A DNA stretch of 9,661 nt from UBA6624 sp964343345 [NCBI: uncultured bacterium] (GTDB lineage: Bacteria > UBP7 > UBA6624): the NCBI GenBank assembly GCA_964343345.1, contig CAYFJE010000037.1, forward strand, positions 1 through 9,661, read 5' to 3'. This document shows, in pieces, positions 6,521 to 9,661 of the stretch (positions are counted from its first letter, which is position 1; every line of letters starts with the position of its first letter). The notes below the pieces were generated by a model. The model made no database searches and had not been told where the DNA came from. It saw only the letters and a list, made by a program, of their open reading frames with translations. The translations under genes were made by a program, and so were the position numbers.

Positions 6521-7199
6521 AAAATATCCTTTCAGCTTGCCTTCTTATTGGTTTGCTGTCAACACATGTAGAGCTTTTCTGTTTCTCTGTAACTCTTTTT
6601 GGTTCAAGGAAAAAGATAAATTCAAAAACTCAAAACCAATAATATTTGTAGCGAATCACACCAGTCATCTAGACCCTCCTCTTATTGTTTCTTCTCGACC
6701 CAGGCCTGTTCGTTTCTTGGCAAAAGCATCGTTGTTTAAAGGACTCTTGGGGAGAGGTATGAAGTCTTGGGGTCAGGTTCCTGTATATAGAACAGGGAAA
6801 GCTGCTGGAATTAGTGTGATCAAAATAGCAATTGATGTTCTTGCTGAAGGGTCCGATATTTGTTTGTTTGTTGAGGGTACAAGAAGTGTTGAAGGTAGGT
6901 TTAAACCGCATAGAGCGAAAACAGGGGCTGCAACGATCGCCCACAAGTCAAACGCCGTTGTAGTTCCTTTGGCAATAATAGGTTCTCACAAATCCTTTCC
7001 AAAAGGAAGCAAGCTTCCTAGGCGCTGCCCATTAAAAATTGTTTTTGGAGACCCTATAAGCTCAAAAGATTTTTGTGCTGAAAAATTGACTTCAGATTCA
7101 GCTAAAATTTTTACCGAGCAACTTGTGAAAGCTATTGATGATCTCTTGCCTGAAGAGCAAAAAGCCTTACCTGAATCTTGGGAGAATTTTAAAGGTTAA
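6504..7199 (+). CDS. plsC: 1-acyl-sn-glycerol-3-phosphate acyltransferase (PlsC family)
   Basis: This 231-residue enzyme is expected to add the second acyl chain to lysophosphatidic acid at the inner membrane, making phosphatidic acid for phospholipids. The catalytic NHTSHLDP gives the HX4D pair His52 and Asp57. The substrate-binding motif is FVEGTRS (Glu124 to Arg127), and VPLAIIGS is the fourth conserved block. The N-terminal region has one hydrophobic patch near residues 16-33 that could associate with the membrane. The gene starts with ATGTCAAAAAAT inside the end of cmk, a 17-base overlap, and ends 11 bases before the first tRNA. PlsC-family members can use other lysolipids, so the exact acceptor is assumed. 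Confidence 0.9.
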   Translation: MSKNPKKYPFSLPSYWFAVNTCRAFLFLCNSFWFKEKDKFKNSKPIIFVANHTSHLDPPLIVSSRPRPVRFLAKASLFKGLLGRGMKSWGQVPVYRTGKAAGISVIKIAIDVLAEGSDICLFVEGTRSVEGRFKPHRAKTGAATIAHKSNAVVVPLAIIGSHKSFPKGSKLPRRCPLKIVFGDPISSKDFCAEKLTSDSAKIFTEQLVKAIDDLLPEEQKALPESWENFKG

Positions 7200-7210
7200 A
7201 ATGTCTTTTT

Positions 7211-7283
7211 GCGCTCGTAGCTCAACTGGCAGAGCGTCGGCTTGCGGAGCCGAAGGCTGTAGGTTCAAGTCCTACCGGGCGTG
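7211..7283 (+). tRNA. tRNA-Arg (anticodon GCG)
   Basis: This is a complete 73-nt cloverleaf. The acceptor GCGCTCG pairs with CGGGCGT (7276-7282), with a G1-U72 wobble and a U5-G68 wobble. The D stem is GCTC/GAGC. The anticodon stem is TCGGC/GCCGA around loop TTGCGGA, anticodon GCG. The T stem is GTAGG/CCTAC around TTCAAGT. The discriminator is G73, and the 3' CCA is not encoded. It should read CGC and CGU codons. Most bacteria use an ACG (inosine) tRNA for these codons, so GCG is less usual. Position 20 is C, not the A that is a major arginine identity base in E. coli, while C35 is present. Confidence 0.95.
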
Positions 7284-7295
7284 TATGCTGAACAA

Positions 7296-7368
7296 GCGCT
7301 TGTAGCTCAACTGGCAGAGCGATGCCCTCCTAAGGCATAGGTTGGAGGTTCGAGTCCTCCCAAGCGTG
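7296..7368 (+). tRNA. tRNA-Arg (anticodon CCT)
   Basis: This is a complete 73-nt cloverleaf, 12 bases after the previous tRNA. The acceptor GCGCTTG pairs with CAAGCGT, again with a G1-U72 wobble. The anticodon stem is ATGCC/GGCAT around loop CTCCTAA, anticodon CCT, reading AGG. The T stem is GGAGG/CCTCC around TTCGAGT, the discriminator is G, and no CCA is encoded. The first 26 bases differ from the preceding tRNA at one position only, which points to a tandem duplication followed by anticodon-arm divergence. The 3' end is one base from the stop codon of a gene on the opposite strand. Confidence 0.95.
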
Positions 7369-7369
7369 T

Positions 7370-8473
7370 TTAGTTCAATATCTTCCTGTCTGCTTTTGCA
7401 AAATGAAAACTTTTTGGAATCCCTAAAATTCCAAGCATTTTATTTCCATTCAATTTTTTTTGAATTTGCTTGTATGCTTTATTACAAGAAATCCTGTCAT
7501 AAGCACCGTCAAAACGTGTTGTTTTTTCAGGTATGTGATAACCATCCTCGACGAAGTCAGGGTACCAAGTTCTCATTTTCTTCTTCAAGATTGAATGGAT
7601 TCTCTTTGGTGCGAACATGGATTGTGTAAACCATGCTTCATCAAACCATGCTCCCACAAACACTCGACGACCTTCCTTTGCGGGAAAATCCCTATCTCCC
7701 ATTCTCATAGATCCGACAATTAGGTTTTCTTCAGCCGGTGGAGCATCTGGGTTGTCTTGAGCAATATGAAATTCTCCAGAATGTTCTCCATTTGCGGTTC
7801 CGGTTATTTGTACAAATCTTGATTTTGGCCAATTCAAAGACCCTGCAATCTTGTCTGTTGATACATGGCAGTTTTTTGTTGCCGGCTCCTTTTCAAAAGA
7901 ACCCCCTGAAAGCTCCCACATGTTTTTTGTTTCTCTTATCTGTGTATTGATGTCCAGCATCATCCAGGGCCTTATGTCTTTTGAGAGAAGCTCTGCAACT
8001 CCTGTGAGTCTGTTTTCAGTTGGTTGGCTTGATCCAGTTGCAACAAGAAGCATTTGAACCCATTTAATCCAGTTTGATTTTTTATGTGCTTCGAACTGGT
8101 ATTCTTTTGTTGGGGGGAGAAGTGTAAAACTTCTGTCTACCGGAATACCTGTTCTGCTTACAAAATACTCAAGGGCATGCTTGTCCCAATCCCTTGTTTG
8201 TGCAGCTATCAATAAGTCTGATATTTCTTCTTCACAACCTTCAATATCCTGTATCGCTGTGCAAAAATCTATTGTATTTTCCGGAACCTCTATTGATTCT
8301 TCTCCAAGATGGAGGGTTGTTTTGAGATTTTGATAAACTATTCCTTTAGGTGGTTTCCCCAGGAATATATAAGGTTCTTTAGGGTGTTTTGGATCATTGC
8401 TCTCCAAAGGTTCGTCAGACCACGATCCAGGATTTTTTTGGGCGATGATGCTTTGCGCGGCGTATACCGCCAA
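7370..8473 (-). CDS. Unrecognised 367-residue protein
   Basis: A long open frame converges on the tRNA pair, with its TAA (7370-7372) one base past the tRNA-Arg(CCT). I do not recognise the family. The sequence is soluble-looking, without a signal peptide or membrane segment. It has a Pro/Asp/Lys-rich N-terminal part, an acidic middle with two Cys (TAIQDIEGCEEE region), and a Trp- and Gly-rich C-terminal half (FVGAWFDEAWF, RTWYPDFVEDGYHIPE). It ends in a basic tail. The length of the open frame and protein-like composition argue that it is real. The start is uncertain: no ATG or GTG is available near the 5' end. TTG at 8473 has only a weak GGA nine bases upstream and is buried in a strong hairpin. 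The open frame continues up to the TAG of the porin gene, with a CTG at 8503 as another option. It may be a 5'-truncated gene. Confidence 0.6.
   Translation of the reverse strand: MAVYAAQSIIAQKNPGSWSDEPLESNDPKHPKEPYIFLGKPPKGIVYQNLKTTLHLGEESIEVPENTIDFCTAIQDIEGCEEEISDLLIAAQTRDWDKHALEYFVSRTGIPVDRSFTLLPPTKEYQFEAHKKSNWIKWVQMLLVATGSSQPTENRLTGVAELLSKDIRPWMMLDINTQIRETKNMWELSGGSFEKEPATKNCHVSTDKIAGSLNWPKSRFVQITGTANGEHSGEFHIAQDNPDAPPAEENLIVGSMRMGDRDFPAKEGRRVFVGAWFDEAWFTQSMFAPKRIHSILKKKMRTWYPDFVEDGYHIPEKTTRFDGAYDRISCNKAYKQIQKKLNGNKMLGILGIPKSFHFAKADRKILN
7414..7434 (+). terminator. Weak stem-loop downstream of the tRNA pair
   Basis: TTGGAAT and ATTCCAA form a perfect 7-bp stem around a 7-base loop (CCCTAAA), followed by GCATTTTATTT. 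Outer bases AAAATG (7400-7405) could also pair with CATTTT (7436-7441). It could end plus-strand transcription after the tRNAs, but the stem is AT-rich, the T run is broken, and it lies inside the minus-strand coding region. It may be chance. Confidence 0.25.
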
Positions 8474-8481
8474 AGCATCAT
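8445..8481. repeat. Strong inverted repeat between the porin gene and the orphan gene
   Basis: The two 11-base arms, ATGATGCTTTG (8445-8455) and CAAAGCATCAT (8471-8481), are perfectly complementary. Inside them, GCGG (8457-8460) pairs with CCGC (8467-8470) after a single bulged C, leaving a six-base loop. On the minus strand the stem begins 25 bases after the porin stop and contains the apparent TTG start of the next gene. No T run follows directly on either strand. On the plus strand a run of eight T comes 11 bases later, so it is not a standard intrinsic terminator. It could act as an RNA processing or stability element, a translational block, or a dispersed repeat. Confidence 0.75.
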
Positions 8482-8506
8482 TTCCGTGTATGTTTTTTTT
8501 CAGGAA

Positions 8507-9661
8507 CTAGAAGCTACCCTTCATATTCCATGACAACTGCCACTCGTTGTCATTTGATGACCTGTTGCCCCAGTCTAGCGACCAGGATGTCTTTACGTTG
8601 CTAGCAGCCTGTCTTGAGATTCTCAGTGATAAGTAATCTATGCCTGATTGGTAACCTCCGAAGGTGTTAGAGACATTCCCGGTTTTTCTCCATGCAAGAG
8701 AGCCGTCCCAGCCGTCAAGCAATTCGACACCTGTAGCAATCTCATAACTACTATCTGAAGTGGATTGCGCTGCAGCATTCCACAAGTAAGTAACAGCAAT
8801 GTCCTTGTTAATCAGGTTAACGTTTGTAGCAATACTGCCAACCTTTGCAACAGAATCTTCACTTTCTGTCCAGCCAAAAGTACCTGGAATCCCAAAAACC
8901 AATGAGTCCGCAGACACCTGCAAGAATGTTGTATCTGTGTTTGTGATGTTATGCATCCAGCCAGTGACAAACCTGTATTGCTTGAGTTCTCCGCCAATGA
9001 CAAAACCCTCAAACGTTTCATAAGGATTCCATGAAAAATTTGTCTGTGACCAGAAAGGTTCGAATTTTCCGACCACATAATCCAAACCATTTGCAGAAGA
9101 TTTTCCGTTGTAAACCATGTATGTTTCGTGGAGATCGAAAGTCCAATTTCGCATATCTCCCGGTGTGCCAGATAGGTTTCCAGGGTTGTCGTTGCTAAGT
9201 GCAACCCATGGGCCCTGCCTCATGAAAATATTTCTGAAACCATCTGGGTCCTCCATTTCCGTTTGAAGGGACATTCCAAACATGAAGTCACCTGACTCAT
9301 GAGCCATATCCATTCGCATATGTCCCCAAAGATTTTCTGGATTTACTGCATTGGGGCTGTTTTGTTCATTTAGCTCAAAGGCATAAGTGAAAGCAAATCC
9401 TGAACCGCCACCAGGGCCAATCCTGCTCATTCTGTCGTCAAGGTTGTCAACCTCTTCCCAAAGGTCCATAACTTCACCCGAAAGAGCGTCTATCCTCAGT
9501 TCGTTCGCGGCAATTGCGGCCCTGACTTCAGCCAACTCTGCATCAAATTCGCTTCTCAACATTGCCATTAGGCCAGAAACATCATCAGGTGTTCCGCCAC
9601 CCTCTGAAGAGAATCTTATTGCAAGATCCCTTTCGAGCCTTGCAAGCATAACCGCCCATTC
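8507..9661 (-). CDS. SLH-type outer-membrane porin (5' end outside the window)
   Basis: 384 residues are visible, and the N-terminus runs off the right edge. It opens with EWAVMLARLERDL, which matches the end of an SLH motif that binds peptidoglycan-linked polymer. A heptad-like coiled coil follows at about residues 28-84 (EFDAELAEV, ELRIDAL, DLWEEVDNLDDRM), then a Gly-rich hinge (GPGGGSG). The rest is about 290 residues of alternating, aromatic-rich strands ending WNMKGSF. The terminal Phe is the classic beta-barrel recognition signal. Such OmpM-like proteins tether the outer membrane to the cell wall and form pores in several diderm lineages. The base composition looks richer in G+C than the plus-strand genes. 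The stop is followed by a strong hairpin. Assigned by architecture; pore selectivity is unknown. Confidence 0.85.
   Translation of the reverse strand, partial: EWAVMLARLERDLAIRFSSEGGGTPDDVSGLMAMLRSEFDAELAEVRAAIAANELRIDALSGEVMDLWEEVDNLDDRMSRIGPGGGSGFAFTYAFELNEQNSPNAVNPENLWGHMRMDMAHESGDFMFGMSLQTEMEDPDGFRNIFMRQGPWVALSNDNPGNLSGTPGDMRNWTFDLHETYMVYNGKSSANGLDYVVGKFEPFWSQTNFSWNPYETFEGFVIGGELKQYRFVTGWMHNITNTDTTFLQVSADSLVFGIPGTFGWTESEDSVAKVGSIATNVNLINKDIAVTYLWNAAAQSTSDSSYEIATGVELLDGWDGSLAWRKTGNVSNTFGGYQSGIDYLSLRISRQAASNVKTSWSLDWGNRSSNDNEWQLSWNMKGSF

Noticed and set aside
7349-7368. tRNA 3' end as a phage or island attachment site
   Set aside because: No second copy of the T-arm/acceptor sequence and no integrase gene occur in the window. 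Only sequence beyond the right edge could support it.
7342-7629. A 95-residue plus-strand open frame starting inside the second tRNA
   Set aside because: It begins within the tRNA gene and runs opposite the 367-residue minus-strand frame, with no ribosome binding site or domain.
8445-8481. The hairpin as a standard intrinsic terminator or an insertion-sequence end
   Set aside because: No T run follows immediately on either strand, and there is no transposase or flanking direct repeat.

Overview
The window reads as one long plus-strand gene run (about 1-7200), a pair of plus-strand arginine tRNA genes (7211-7368), and two minus-strand genes that converge on them (7370-9661). The organism looks like a diderm bacterium. 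The protein entering from the right edge has the end of an S-layer-homology (SLH) motif, then a coiled coil, then a beta-barrel ending in phenylalanine. That layout is typical of OmpM-type outer-membrane porins in Negativicutes, Synergistota, Cyanobacteria and relatives. The YidC insertase is of the short type without a large periplasmic domain. I lean toward a Synergistota-like or other SLH-porin lineage, but this is inference from family knowledge and is not proven.

Region 1 (1-3495): the tail of an unidentified gene, then three genes joined by small overlaps. They encode a short, divergent ketol-acid reductoisomerase-like protein, an isopropylmalate/homocitrate/citramalate synthase-family enzyme without the C-terminal regulatory domain, and a thiolase. 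Together they suggest an acyl-CoA and 2-oxo-acid pathway that I cannot match to a standard one. This is the best candidate for something undescribed in the window.

Region 2 (3520-7199): a classic rpmH-rnpA-yidD-yidC block (ribosomal protein L34, RNase P protein, and membrane-insertion factors). It is followed by an unrecognised signal-anchored protein in the place where jag often sits, then cytidylate kinase and a PlsC-type acyltransferase. Nearly every junction overlaps or abuts, so translational coupling is likely. No DnaA-box cluster or other origin was seen.

Region 3 (7211-7368): tRNA-Arg(GCG) and tRNA-Arg(CCT), which look like diverged duplicates. Neither encodes the 3' CCA.

Region 4 (7370-9661, minus): an orphan 367-residue protein whose stop lies one base from the second tRNA, preceded by the SLH/beta-barrel porin. 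A strong perfect-arm hairpin (8445-8481) lies between them and covers the apparent TTG start of the orphan. No CRISPR array, insertion sequence, integrase or riboswitch was found. No stretch longer than 300 bases lacks a gene.
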